Shown in pieces: positions 1 through 9,719 of a stretch of DNA of 21,888 nucleotides; position 1 is the stretch's first letter; each line of letters begins with the position of its first letter. Source of the stretch: Scleroderma bovista (Eukaryota > Basidiomycota > Agaricomycetes > Boletales > Sclerodermataceae). Location: positions 1 through 21,888 of the forward strand of contig JAYMGJ010000848.1 in the NCBI GenBank assembly GCA_037178675.1, in the 5' to 3' direction. The translations under genes were made by a program, and so were the position numbers. The notes below the pieces were generated by a model. It had not been told where the DNA came from. It was given only the letters and a program-made list of their open reading frames with translations, and searched no databases.

Positions 1-484
1 TAGTTGCCGCCCGATATCTTGAACGGAAGGCCTCAGATACTTAACAAAAGAGTATCCGAGTAGGTCTATCTGACAGAAGCAAAGAGAACGCACCCTTAAG
101 CAGTAGACGGGTAATAGCTATAGCGGAGTGGCGAAACGGCCCGCCGCGGCGACTACTTATGTAAGGTCTGCTTGCCACATCGGGGTTCCACAGGGTTCCT
201 CTTCGAGCATTCAGCATGCTTTCCGCTGATGCATGTGGACGTTGCTGTGTCGCATAGGAGTCGACACAAACATACCAAATCTTCGTTGAGGGAGTGTTAC
301 TGCAAGGAGGACTCCTTGCGAGTACGAGAGGTTAGTTCGAGGTCAGTCGGCATGTTCCAGCGGAGATCGAAATAATCCCGTAGTTGCCGTATTCGGACAT
401 TATTTTAGTCGTTTCTCGCCAGCCGTGTCGTCGCTCGTTTCAACAATACTTCCCTCGTTTTATACCCAAGTCACTTTTCTCGCC
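1..484. other. Upstream flank of the GPI-anchored protein gene; no gene seen
   Basis: No convincing coding region. A 67-codon frame (172-375) has no recognisable domain and no partner exon. The last 80 bases before the ATG at 485 are pyrimidine-rich, as is common for promoter and leader sequences of well-expressed fungal genes, so promoter and 5' leader of the next gene probably lie here. No specific site could be assigned. Confidence 0.4.
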
Positions 485-1197
485 ATGCTTGGACGTCTAG
501 TTATAGCCGCCGCCGCTCTTCTCGGCGCAGCTTCTGCCCAGTTGACGATCACCAACCCATCCTCAGATTCTTGGTGGGGTATGTCTTTATACCGTTGAAC
601 CCGTCGTCATATGCTCACTGCCGCGTCGGTTTTGTGCCGGATATGCAGTTGCACAGTCTTCGAACACTCTAGTTTGGACCTGTGATACTTCTACCTACAC
701 CAACTTTACTGTTCTGTCAGTCGCTCTGGTTTTCCTTTCTTGGGCATGTTGAACTTACGCTGAGGGTGTTGTCCAGCCTCGCCAACTCTAATCCCTCTAT
801 CCTGGTGCAACCCATTGCTATTATCGCTATTGAGCAAAATTACGATTGTTCCAAGACGATCACCCAACAACAGTCATCGCAGACTCCCTCCACCGGTTAC
901 ACTGTTCTATTTGCGAACCCACTCAACAACTCTGATGTCCGTTCTTTCCCCTTGCACGTTCGTTTCTTGTTGTACTCAGTGATTTTCTTGGTACAGGTCT
1001 TCGCCACGTCCCAATCATTCGAAATCAAGGCCCTCGGTTCGTCTTACCCTGCTACGTCCGCCAGCTCGTCCGCTACTGGCACTAGCAGTGCCTCGTCATC
1101 GTCCTCCACAGGCAAGAGCAGCGGTGCATTGGCTCAGTATGTCCCTGCTGGCGTTGGTATGGCAATTGCGCTCGCCATGGGCGTTGTCGTCGCTTGA
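485..1197 (+). CDS. Kre9/Knh1-like secreted Ser/Thr-rich GPI-anchored protein (four exons)
   Basis: Model: exons 485-578, 649-715, 777-936 and 997-1197, total 522 nt, 173 residues. Introns are 70, 61 and 60 nt with GT..AG ends; the second donor is GTCAGT, slightly unusual. Residues 1-18 form a signal peptide (hydrophobic, ending AASA before Gln). The mature domain has the Kre9/Knh1 look: an ITNP start, a Trp-Trp pair, then VWTCDTS and FTVLLANSNPS, then a NYDCSKTI stretch with a second Cys. A Ser/Thr-rich stalk follows (about residues 122-148). The protein ends in an Ala/Val/Gly-rich hydrophobic tail of about 18 residues, the usual GPI-attachment signal. Known of the family: cell-wall or surface glycoproteins of fungi, some linked to beta-1,6-glucan. 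Inferred: secreted and membrane or wall anchored. The third intron is a multiple of three without a stop, so an unspliced form would add 20 residues. Confidence 0.85.
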
Positions 1198-1850
1198 GCG
1201 GCCTCATGACTTGTTCGCTTCTGATTTCTACTTGGATTCTTTGAGCACGCTGGTAGTATTTGGTTCCTTTACCCTTGGACGCGTGAAAAAAAATACAGTA
1301 GCTATATCAGTGTCTGCGTATACCATCTTTATTCATGTAGTAGGCAAGCCTGCGTTTAGGACATTGCCATTTTGGCATCTTCACGTTTTATCACCATTAC
1401 CTTGTTTGTTTGTACGAGGCCGTAAACCGACAACAAGGTCAATGCAACCGGAAATTGTTCCCCTTTTTTCGTCACCGCGAATATGATGGTTTCAATGAGT
1501 GCTCCGCTGAACTGTATGTAGGGCATGACAGAAGCACAACGCTCGAGTTCAAATTGCAGCTCTTCACCATCGCTTTGTTGATAAAACATATCTCATGCTC
1601 TGTTAAACAAGGAGCCTCCGTCTACACAAATATAACCGTATAATACGACCCTCTACTACAGCCTTTACACTACATGTATTACAATATCTTTCGTTCAAGT
1701 TGCAAAACAATACACAGACGCCATATGCTGCAAGTGACTCAGGCTGTGCCAGTGTTGTAAACCCGACGACCAAAGAGCGAGTCAGACAAATGTTGTAGTA
1801 CTTCACCTAAGTACTGACAGTAAATCCCGTAGGCATACCTTCAAGCCCAT
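1198..1850. other. Convergent intergenic region; no gene seen
   Basis: This lies between the stop of the GPI-anchored protein (+) and the stop of the F-box gene (-), so it holds both 3' untranslated regions. Short frames on both strands (1356-1806) have no recognisable features and overlap each other. It is A/T-richer than the coding regions on either side. I see no repeat or RNA gene here. Confidence 0.4.
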
Positions 1851-3560
1851 TCAACCTTCTGTGGCGTCCCACTCAACCCGACGGACTATTTTTGACAACT
1901 CTGTTATATCCTGCTCCAAGATGCCAGAACAATTGTTGAGGAACAGTCTCTGGAGCACACTCCCCGCCTCCATGCGGCTGGCCAGTGCATTACACAAACA
2001 CTGAAAGCACCCTGTTTCATATTCATGGCTCTCCTCACCCCTGCATTTGCCTCGGTTGAACTCGATTTCCTTGAATCCGATATGGGTCAAGGTGGGTGCA
2101 AATATTACACCGTCATGGGGTTGGAGTGCATGGATGAGCATATTGGCGCAACGGTATCCCACCTCGATAATCCGTAACTCCGGTGCATCCAAAAATACTT
2201 CCATCCATAGATTTTGGTCGAAGGTGCTTTCTACGTCATTATGCAGGGTGATCGCATTTAGGTGCGTTAAGGGAAGAGCACGGAGGAACGGGATGATTCT
2301 ACCCAAGGATACTTCCTGGTCCATTTGAGTGAGTACAATTTGGAGCGGGAATCGGGAATCTAGATCCTCCAGGGTGATGTTATTTGTGTTTGTATTTGCA
2401 GGGTTTGATGTGCCGCACATGATTGTCCATGTGGTCTCCCATAGGTCATTGCGATGGAACCTCAAAGATCGGAGTATTGATTGAGGTGATGAAGCAGACT
2501 GGGGCAGAGATAGATGACTACTGAACTTGCTCGCCATGAATGATAGGAACATAGAAGTGTCCTCAGGATTGTTGCAATTGCATTGCACTCGAACAATTGT
2601 GGAACTAGGAAATTCAAACTGGGCCAACAGACCCGTCACCAAGGGAATTGGATCAGTTAGGGTGAGCTTCTCTAGTCGACAAAGTGAAATCTTCGTCCTA
2701 TTCTGGGTATTGATAAAGAAATCTTCGGAGGTAATGTTCGCTAGTGGCAGTGTATTTTTCAAAAAAAGCCGACGAAGAAGAGGTGATTGACTGAGGAGGA
2801 GTAGAAGACCATCCCAGGACTCCATGGCGTCATTTAGGACGCAAGACAGGCTGAGTTCCGTAAGTCCGTTGAATATGGGAGACGACCAATCCACATGACA
2901 TAGCTTCAGATGGAGCGTTCGGAGGCCGGCTCCAGGAAGCGTGTCTCTGCGTATTCTGGTATGATCTTCACTGTCTTCATGTGTAAAGAGGCGAAGTGTC
3001 CGCAGTAATGGTGCGGCTGCAGTTAGTCTAGCGTGAATCATGTCGAGGACATCTTGGGAATGGTTCCCATCAATCCAAAGTTCCTGGACACGCTCCATAT
3101 GGCCCAGTGCTTTCTCCAGAGAACGGATTTGCCCTACTGAGTTTGATCCTAGATAATATAAACTGATACGAATGATCAAAGGGGCGGTTTTTGACCTTCT
3201 GAGCAATTCGTCCATCCACTCCGATGACGCAAAAAAGAGATGTGCCCAGAGGTTGGCACAGTTTAGAGCGACACTGCGCCAGTACCGGCAAACGTAAGAA
3301 ACGTTCACCCAAGGGGGAACTAAGGCTGTTGCGAAAGGTGCGAACCCCTCATCTTGGTATTCGAGGAAAATGGCGGACAATAGTTCTGGTGGCAGGCGGC
3401 ATGGGATGGAGTGTGCCAGAGATGGGGAAGGAACAATTCTTGTCACCTCGTCGATGCCACTTACGGCCTGTTCGCTAAAAGCCTCTCTGTTCGTGGCGCT
3501 GATGTCATTGAGATTCGGGAAATCTGTGACCCTCGATACATCGGAGGTCATTTCTGTCAA
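1851..3560 (-). CDS. F-box protein with leucine-rich C-terminal region
   Basis: One uninterrupted 569-codon frame. Residues about 52-110 form an F-box of the kind abundant in Agaricomycetes: IPCRLPPELLSAIFLEY, then a gap, then WVNVSYVCRYWRSVALNCANLW, with the typical Pro-Glu-Leu, Val-Cys-Arg-x-Trp and Trp positions. The rest is Leu-rich with irregular repeats (for example LRTLHLKLCHVDW, GLTELSLSC, LRRLFLKN), as in degenerate leucine-rich repeats. Known of the family: the F-box binds Skp1 in SCF ubiquitin ligases and the repeat region picks the substrate; the substrate here is unknown. The start at 3560 is the first Met of the open frame. A likely 5' leader intron (3571-3621, GTGAGT donor, TTCTTCACAG acceptor) ends ten bases upstream and cannot extend the protein, because the joined frame meets a stop before the ATG. 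Such genes form large lineage-specific families, so orthology is not implied. Confidence 0.88.
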   Translation of the reverse strand: MTEMTSDVSRVTDFPNLNDISATNREAFSEQAVSGIDEVTRIVPSPSLAHSIPCRLPPELLSAIFLEYQDEGFAPFATALVPPWVNVSYVCRYWRSVALNCANLWAHLFFASSEWMDELLRRSKTAPLIIRISLYYLGSNSVGQIRSLEKALGHMERVQELWIDGNHSQDVLDMIHARLTAAAPLLRTLRLFTHEDSEDHTRIRRDTLPGAGLRTLHLKLCHVDWSSPIFNGLTELSLSCVLNDAMESWDGLLLLLSQSPLLRRLFLKNTLPLANITSEDFFINTQNRTKISLCRLEKLTLTDPIPLVTGLLAQFEFPSSTIVRVQCNCNNPEDTSMFLSFMASKFSSHLSLPQSASSPQSILRSLRFHRNDLWETTWTIMCGTSNPANTNTNNITLEDLDSRFPLQIVLTQMDQEVSLGRIIPFLRALPLTHLNAITLHNDVESTFDQNLWMEVFLDAPELRIIEVGYRCANMLIHALQPHDGVIFAPTLTHIGFKEIEFNRGKCRGEESHEYETGCFQCLCNALASRMEAGSVLQRLFLNNCSGILEQDITELSKIVRRVEWDATEG

Positions 3561-3570
3561 CTTTTCACGG

Positions 3571-3621
3571 CTGTGAAGAAATCAGATTCGGAAGTGGACA
3601 AGTTTCTGGAGGTACACTCAC
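3571..3621 (-). other. Probable 5' untranslated-region intron of the F-box gene
   Basis: Read on the minus strand, a consensus donor GTGAGT starts at 3621 and a pyrimidine-rich acceptor TTCTTCACAG ends at 3571, giving 51 nt, a normal intron size in this window. It sits ten bases before the F-box ATG. Joining the upstream sequence gives a stop before the ATG, so it would be a leader intron. Transcript data are needed to confirm it. Confidence 0.45.
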
Positions 3622-3991
3622 CGAGTGAAGACCAAGAAGTCTGATCTTCGACAACCTGTACCTACTTGTTTCGATGGTACCACAAGTTAATACTATGAAG
3701 TGCCCTACTTGCAATTCGCTAACAGATAACCAAGTAAGCGACTGCCGGCTGAAACGTTGACCTGTCACATGACCTGAGATGCAATCTGACAAGCGCGTTT
3801 GATTCCTCGACCACCGCCCTGCCATATCTGCCTCTGCCCTACGTTGGGTGGTTTATGCATGTCATTCAAGTCCATATGCTCGGATATAAGCATCGGACAA
3901 GCACACACTCTTCCAATACTATAAGTCTGTTTTATCATACTGACAAGTAATCATAGCCCACACACAAGGAATGTTAGTATCAGCCATAGCA
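3622..3991. other. Gap between F-box gene and DUF6533-like copy A; no gene seen
   Basis: This is the promoter side of the F-box gene and the 3' side of copy A, both on the minus strand. An 86-codon minus frame (3565-3825) overlaps the presumed leader intron and has no domain. I see no repeat. Confidence 0.4.
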
Positions 3992-5646
3992 TTACACGGT
4001 CGTTATTTGAGTACCAGCACCAGTCACAGTCCTGGGCCGCATGGCAAACACCATGTTTGCATGGGATAATGAACGCACTGAAGGTCCTGTTGGATCCATT
4101 ACCTTTGCATCCCGGAGGTTCAGCATAAGCCTTGAAATCAGTATTGCCGACAACCTATGATGATCGAATCAGTTTCTCAATTGTTGTCTCAAGCTAACTG
4201 AGGGAGACGAACACGCTGACTGTGGTACCGAGGACACCTCTGAAATAGTCCTAGAAGAAGAGAGTCAATCGTCATTCAATGTTGAGGTGTCATTAAGAAC
4301 TCGCTGTTGCCACCTAAATTAGGCTGATTAGGAATGGGGGGAATACAACTAGACAACTCACCAATACTACAGCTACATTCGCAATATTAATTCCACACAT
4401 TACCCTGAAAATATAGCGCCTCATCAACAACGTTGATTCGCTTCATAGAAATAAACCCCAACGCACGCAAAGTACAAGGAACCTAACAGTTTTTATAAGT
4501 GCAAATCACAGTGGAAGGCAACTTCGATGGACATACCGTCCCGCAGCAGGATGTCTGTTATATCCCGGCTCCCTTCCTTCCGAATCCGCAGTGACCGCAC
4601 AATGGTAAGTAAGAAGATAACAAAGTCATAAAGTAGCTGTCCGCCCCATGCAATTGCTATATCTATGTGTATGTATCGGTGTACATAACACAGGACTAAC
4701 GTTGGAAACAGTGTTCCTGAAGATAGAATGGAGTGACATACACATGCCCCTGCAAAATATCAACTGCAGATTACACGCATAACAGGAGCAGACTTACTGT
4801 TCAGATGTGAAATATGAACCAGAGGGGCAGCCGACATTTCCTATAAATTGGGCGGCCGAAGACATGGCATCCGCAGAACCCGATGAAGCGACACTGCTGG
4901 CGACCAGTGCCCACTTTTGTCACCTTCCCAGTCAGACACGCAATCACAGTGCATGCAATACACGTACGAAGCCAAGAGCTAGCACACCAAGCCAAAGTGC
5001 CATAATTGAGATCAAAACTCGCCGGCTATTTCCATAAATAGCGTAGACACGCGCATAGCCATGATGACTTTGATTGGTTACAGCAACGAAGACGAGATAC
5101 AACAGTGAACGACGCACTCGACCCAATTATCTGGATGATAGCAAGTGCAAATTGGTGGACGAAGCGAGTGGAATCACACCTGGTATGGTGCTATGTAAAT
5201 CAAGGGCCAACGGGAGAACAAATAAAGATCTGCTGACAACTGAAAAGGTGAATGCATATTAAAATACGGGATAGATTACGAGGCAACAAGAGGACCTACA
5301 TTATAGTCCAATAGAGTTTCTCGCGACCCGAATGAATAGACCCATGTTGGAACATGGCCCAGGATAGAGGTATATCGATTAGCAACGAAGAGGGCAAACG
5401 CCCATGATCTTTTGGGTCTTCGCCAGAATCGGTCTATCTTTCGTGCGATCGTAAGCATGTAGTCATAAATTAGCAATGCTGCAGACAGGTCTCAGTGTCT
5501 AATAACATGGACGAAATAACAATCGGGGTGTAAGAGCCTTACTGAGGACTACAGCAGCGAAACAGACATTCAATTCTCTGGTGATCGTGAATGGTCAGTG
5601 TCGGATAACTCCACAATACGAAATGTACCTACAACTGAAGGGACAT
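3992..5646 (-). pseudogene. DUF6533-like multi-pass membrane protein, copy A (one frameshift)
   Basis: Hand-built minus-strand model of 12 exons: 5646-5633, 5577-5543, 5478-5300, 5190-5118, 5067-4968, 4913-4798, 4749-4742, 4662-4537, 4482-4467, 4404-4362, 4250-4213, 4154-3992. Family marks: LLIYDYMLT then W and FVANRY in exon 3, a VYAIYGNSRR helix end in exon 5, AIAWGGQLLYDF and DILLRDG in exon 8, LISRLMLNLRD in the last exon. About six or seven hydrophobic segments are expected. DUF6533 proteins are fungal membrane proteins of unknown function. Exon lengths match copy B, except that exon 5 is 100 nt against 98: a GTGT at 5047-5050 (minus strand) looks like a duplicated GT and shifts the frame in the conserved RVYA motif. 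The exon sum is 911 nt; without the extra GT it would be 909 nt (302 codons plus stop). The rest is open, so inactivation is recent or it is a sequencing error. The exon 3-4 join (109-nt intron) is the least certain. Confidence 0.75.
4742..4749 (-). other. 8-nt micro-exon of DUF6533-like copy A
   Basis: Exon 7 of the model. The preceding exon ends in phase 2 (GAACA before GTAAGT) and the next coding block must be entered in phase 1, so 3n+2 bases are needed. The 8-base piece GGGCATGT, after a TTTTGCAG acceptor and before a GTATGT donor, fits exactly and yields Gln-Gly-Met-Tyr ahead of the conserved IAIAW helix. Copy B has the same arrangement. Confidence 0.7.
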
Positions 5647-7956
5647 AGAAGAGGTTCGGGCAGTCCTGACAGACCGGATCTCAGGGGAATGAAGCAGGCG
5701 TTTGTATCTTCCAGAACGCGTTTTATTCCTTGATAAATGGCAACAGCCGCAATCAAGGCCTTTCGCACTTCCAAGTTGGACAGTCTCGCCGCCGATTGAA
5801 AGGCCCTGAGATCAACTGGCAGTATTCGTACTGGAAATCGGTATCTCACCATTAGTATTTCATCGAATCCTATGTATGCCGGCCCTATGCCCCAACAGCA
5901 TGATGCGATAGGCACCATAGATCGCAGTAACGACCCATTACTATGAGTGAGTTTGTGCTCCACTGGGAAGACCCTCACTTAGAAGGGCTTGCAGCTCCGA
6001 TCAATTGAGGAGCAAAGTCAAGGCCAAGCCATTTGATCCTCGGACGTGGATACCTGTGGATACGGTATCTGTGAGGGATGACGCGATCATCGGCGAAGTT
6101 CAGTTGGGAAATACGTGCGTAACATGTGACCACTGACCCTTGTCAAGCAAGGCTGGCGCCGCCTCCGTGCACTTACATAGCTACCACTCTTTAGACGAAC
6201 GTACCACCAAGTCGAATCTGCTCATCTTGCGGACCTCAAGAGTGATAGCACATCGTCAATTATTAGCTCGACGCATGCCCTTTCATGCCCCAAAACATGA
6301 CAATTAGAACAACCAACATAAACTTTCTCTCTGCCATGGACATGAGTGCGACAAGACCTACTTTGGTTGCGATGTCCACCCCATCTTCGTGGCAGTCAAC
6401 ACCGGTCACCACTTCAAACGCATCGTGCGGGCACCCAAACGAACCGACGAACGGCGTAGACGGTATCCGCGACGAACAGGTAAGTGCCGACGAAACGACC
6501 ATGTTGGTGGTCATCGACGTAGACGGGTCCTCCAATTCGGGCGATATCCCACCCGTATGCGCAGTGATACGCGTGAACCGAAATTGGTGTGCTTCAGATC
6601 GCTGTTCACGCTCACTCTTTGGGGTCCGTGCCCTACCTTGCGAATTCTCGGATCTGATGGTGTCGGATGAAGTGACGGCGGTATTAGAGGCAATAGCTGA
6701 TAGATGATATGGCAAGGTATCGATCAAAGATGATGGTGATGGTCGGGATATAACTAGCAAGCGTACACAAGGCACCGAAGTCTGAGAGCGCACCGACACA
6801 CGATCAGTATTGATGGCTGTCTCTGCCCCGTTCTTCTGGTATTCTCTTGCGCTGCTCACTTCTCGTCTGGACATAACGGAGGGGTGGTCGTAATGCCACG
6901 GGTGGTTGACCTTGTTAGTTTGATTCCTACGTATGTGCTGCTGCTGCCAGGCTATAGGAAGACATTACGCAACAAGCTCTGCAAAGTCACGTGGCTTGAC
7001 CCGGTCTCCGAGTTCCACCGCTCGCTCACGACATGCGGATTGTCCTCGAATATTGTCGGCAGAAACTCCGGGGAAGAGTGAGTAATCGATTTAACTGGAG
7101 CTGACTCGATGCAGCGGTTAAACGGCCCCTATTCTGTGATTCCTCGTAAATGGCTGTCCGACAGGAGGTGCAGACTCGAATGCGTGAAAACTGGGCTTGC
7201 AGCTGGAGTCGTCGAGCATGCGCCTGGAGGATCATTTCCGTAGGAGTGAACCCATTCCGGGCCTGCGTCAGAGCGATAGGTGTGGCACCCGGTAGTAACC
7301 TTACATTAGCAAGTGTCTGGAGTGGTGTGTGTGGCGCAACGTGATAACCACCCAAGGTATTATTGAACAGCCCGCCAGCGGCCATCCCCAATGCTGACAC
7401 TTTGGATAGACTGCATGAGACCGTCTGTATCAGGACTGGTTTGTAGACTTCGAATGGGCTGAATAGTAGGTAAGCAGTACTGGCCATGGGCCAAGTTGGC
7501 AGGCAGCGATCGCGATCCAGGTAAATAATCAAGGGATGTCTGGCATTGCTACAAAGACTGCTGTGCGGTGCCCCGTCTACCGACGAGAGCAACATCTTCG
7601 TGCTGGGAGAGCCTGGATGATTTGTGGGTGCCAGCTTGGAAACCCCGGTTGCCCACACAACATAGCTACTAGTATAAGTGAGATCTCAATGCATCACTGC
7701 TCTAAGTGGAGTAGATTTATGAGAGGGGGGAGGAACATAATGAGTGATGGTACAACACCAACTTGAATAGGGTATAACTGCAAGTAAGGTATAGATTCAT
7801 ACTCGAACCTGCTACCCATGACTACTTATGTAGGTTCCAAATGAATGGATTTGCATGTGGAGCAATAATTGGGTGCACATGGACTCACATGAATAATAAG
7901 AGCTGGTGTCACCGAGAGTCCATGGAGTGTTTTACTGCCACTGAGAGAGAGATTGC
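5647..7956. other. Stretch between the two DUF6533-like copies; no recognisable gene
   Basis: Several open frames exist but none shows a domain I recognise: minus 5595-5978 (127 codons, overlapping the start of copy A), minus 6263-6874 (203, Ser/Thr-rich with a hydrophobic end), plus 6285-6707 (140, antisense to the last), minus 7026-7658 (210), and a shorter minus frame at about 6957-7115. A consensus GTAAGT follows CAG at about 6478-6486 on the plus strand, so a spliced gene is possible. Opposed long frames over the same bases suggest GC-driven chance frames or relics. The right end (about 7700-7956) is A/T-rich and should hold the 3' untranslated region of copy B. Confidence 0.35.
7026..7658 (-). 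CDS. Unassigned open reading frame, 210 codons
   Basis: This is the longest minus-strand frame between the DUF6533-like copies. I do not recognise the product. The middle has a mildly hydrophobic stretch (MASTAYLLFSPF... and SALGMAAGGLFNN) and the end is Arg- and Gln-rich. No signal peptide, repeat or catalytic motif stands out. A short frame on the same strand (about 6957-7115) overlaps its 3' end in another phase and could be a further exon. It may be a chance frame; confidence that it is a gene is low. Confidence 0.2.
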   Translation of the reverse strand: MWATGVSKLAPTNHPGSPSTKMLLSSVDGAPHSSLCSNARHPLIIYLDRDRCLPTWPMASTAYLLFSPFEVYKPVLIQTVSCSLSKVSALGMAAGGLFNNTLGGYHVAPHTPLQTLANVRLLPGATPIALTQARNGFTPTEMILQAHARRLQLQAQFSRIRVCTSCRTAIYEESQNRGRLTAASSQLQLNRLLTLPRSFCRQYSRTIRMS

Positions 7957-9590
7957 CTAAAGATCTTCGCCACCAATGTCATCTACAGCTGGCACATTGA
8001 ACATGATGGCATGTGACAATGTTTGAGCTGATGATATTCTAGGTTCAGTTGTACTCTGGTCACGGATATTAATCATTATTCGAGTGACCATGATTCCATA
8101 AATGCTAAGGTTGATTTATCCACGACACGGAGGATGTAATGTACTAGTCAGAAGATGATGTACAAGATAAATTGCAAACACACATATTTGTCAAGCCTGT
8201 AGCTGCAGTTTTCAAAGAGCCCTGGTAGCATACCAGAAATGTTGTAAAACACCAACTCAGTATCAAGCATTGTCTACCCACAGGTGCCACCTAGCAATGC
8301 CATATCAATATTGTATGATAAAATATTTCATAAACTCACCAGCAGTGTTATGATATTTGCAGTATTGACTACTGAAATTACCCTGAAAATCATCATCTCC
8401 TCAATAACCATCACTCCAAATCATTAAGTTTGGACACACCCAAAATACATACAGCCTGGTAACAATGGTAAATACATTAGGTTCACAATGAAGGATTTGA
8501 AGATGTAAACTCACCATCCCTCAAGAAGATATCTACAAGGCTTCCATGTTGTAACTCACAGGTGTGCAGTGTTCTCCACAATGTTAGAAGAAAGATAGCA
8601 AGATCAAATATTAGAAGTCCACCCCATACTGTTGCTGTACCTGTTAGTATGCAGTGTATAGTAAATATACCATGTCATTTGCAATGATTTGGTCACATAC
8701 GGATGCCTCTACCATGTCCCACAAAAGTTCCATTAGCATTTATCTCTTGTGATATCAAAAAAAGCCTGACTTACTGGGCAGTTGTTAGATAAAGATGAGG
8801 TTGACTTGTGTCTGAAGAGCTTGATACCACAGATTCAGGGAAAGCAAAAATAGACCACTAATCACCAGAACATCATTAATCCACAATTGCAGGGAGCAGG
8901 GAAGACCATAGTACACTGCCAAAGATGATCATGCCAAGCCCAAGTGCAATCAACAATGTCAGGATAAGCCAACTATTGTTATAGAGGGCATAAACACGGA
9001 TAGTCATGAGAACTGCCATATCATTGATACAAAAGTCAACAGATGAGGTGTGAGAACACACCTCCACTAATTGTCTGGATTGTAATGATTGCTACATCAT
9101 TATATAGTCTCCAGAACCCGCTCCTAGTATTTTGTGGTGAGATCACTGAAGTCTCCGATGTAGTAGTAATAACCTCACCACTTCAATAGATGACGATGGA
9201 CAAGCAGAGTAACACATGAATGCAACGTTATCCGAGTCAACAGGCTAATTTCACCTACATTGTCGCCTGCAGCGATGTCGGATGGCAAAAATGAGTAAAT
9301 TGATGGAAAAACACAGGTGAGGACGACGAGATATCGGTTGGCAATAAAGAGGATGAAGGGGATTGATTTCCAGGACCCTTGCCAAAATAGATCAACCTCT
9401 TGTCCGATTGTAAGCATGTAGTCAAGTAGTACAATCGCTAATACGTATTAGTACTGTGCTATCTTGAGAGCGAGAGCACTCACTGAGTTGCATATTGTCG
9501 ATAGATGTACCGATGTCTCTGGCAGGACAATCGGAGAGTTAGAAATGGCACAACGATGCAGGACGGAAATACTCACAACTGGAAATGCAT
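7957..9590 (-). CDS. DUF6533-like multi-pass membrane protein, copy B (12 exons, intact frame)
   Basis: Hand-built model: 9590-9577, 9518-9484, 9437-9259, 9152-9062, 9012-8915, 8857-8775, 8708-8701, 8640-8515, 8455-8440, 8382-8340, 8221-8184, 8104-7957. The sum is 879 nt, 292 residues, with no internal stop. Family marks: LLDYMLTIGQEVDLFW and LFIANRY in exon 3, LMTIRVYALYNNS in exon 5, TVWGGLLIFDLAIFLLTLWR and DIFLRDG in exon 8, NTANIITLL in exon 10, MVTRIMINIRD in the last exon. Hydrophobic helices alternate with short loops, and the C-terminal tail is polar and acidic (ends GGEDL). The function of DUF6533 proteins is unknown; they occur in large families in mushroom fungi. Exon lengths equal those of copy A in eight of twelve exons, which strongly supports the model and a duplication origin. 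The exon 3-4 junction (106-nt intron, acceptor ATCGGAG) and the 118-nt intron before exon 11 are the weakest parts. Confidence 0.78.
8701..8708 (-). other. 8-nt micro-exon of DUF6533-like copy B
   Basis: Exon 7, sequence AGGCATCC, lies between a GGTAG acceptor and a GTATGT donor. It restores the frame between exon 6 (ending in phase 2, GCCCA before GTAAGT) and exon 8 (needing phase 1). The join reads Gln-Gly-Ile-Arg-Thr-Ala before the conserved VWGGLL helix, matching Gln-Gly-Met-Tyr-Ile-Ala in copy A. Without it neither gene can be read through. Confidence 0.72.
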
Positions 9591-9719
9591 AACTAATTTG
9601 TCAGTACACGAAATAAGAATGCAATTTATCAATAGAGACAATTTCTTGGAGGACAAGAGGGGAGACACCGTACGGCAACCATGCAGCAAGACTTATATGC
9701 ACCATCTTTCCACACCGCC

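Noticed and set aside
5051..5130. Alternative donor GTCGAG in copy A that would avoid the frameshift
   Set aside because: It would replace the hydrophobic helix end with His-His-Gly-Tyr, uses a poor donor, and breaks the match to copy B's 62-nt/98-nt exon pattern. A GT duplication explains the data better.
5595..5978. 127-codon minus frame upstream of DUF6533-like copy A
   Set aside because: It overlaps exon 1 and intron 1 of copy A in another phase and shows no domain; probably chance.
6263..6874. 203-codon minus frame opposite a 140-codon plus frame
   Set aside because: No recognisable domain on either strand, low-complexity Ser/Thr content, and full antisense overlap; not called as a gene.
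9179..9180. A 2-nt micro-exon between exons 3 and 4 of both DUF6533-like genes (TG in B, TT at 5238-5239 in A)
   Set aside because: It would fix the phase, but a simpler acceptor further upstream of exon 4 (5191 in A, 9153 in B) gives an open phase-0 join, and the extra residues include a shared Thr-Arg, so the 2-nt exon is not needed.
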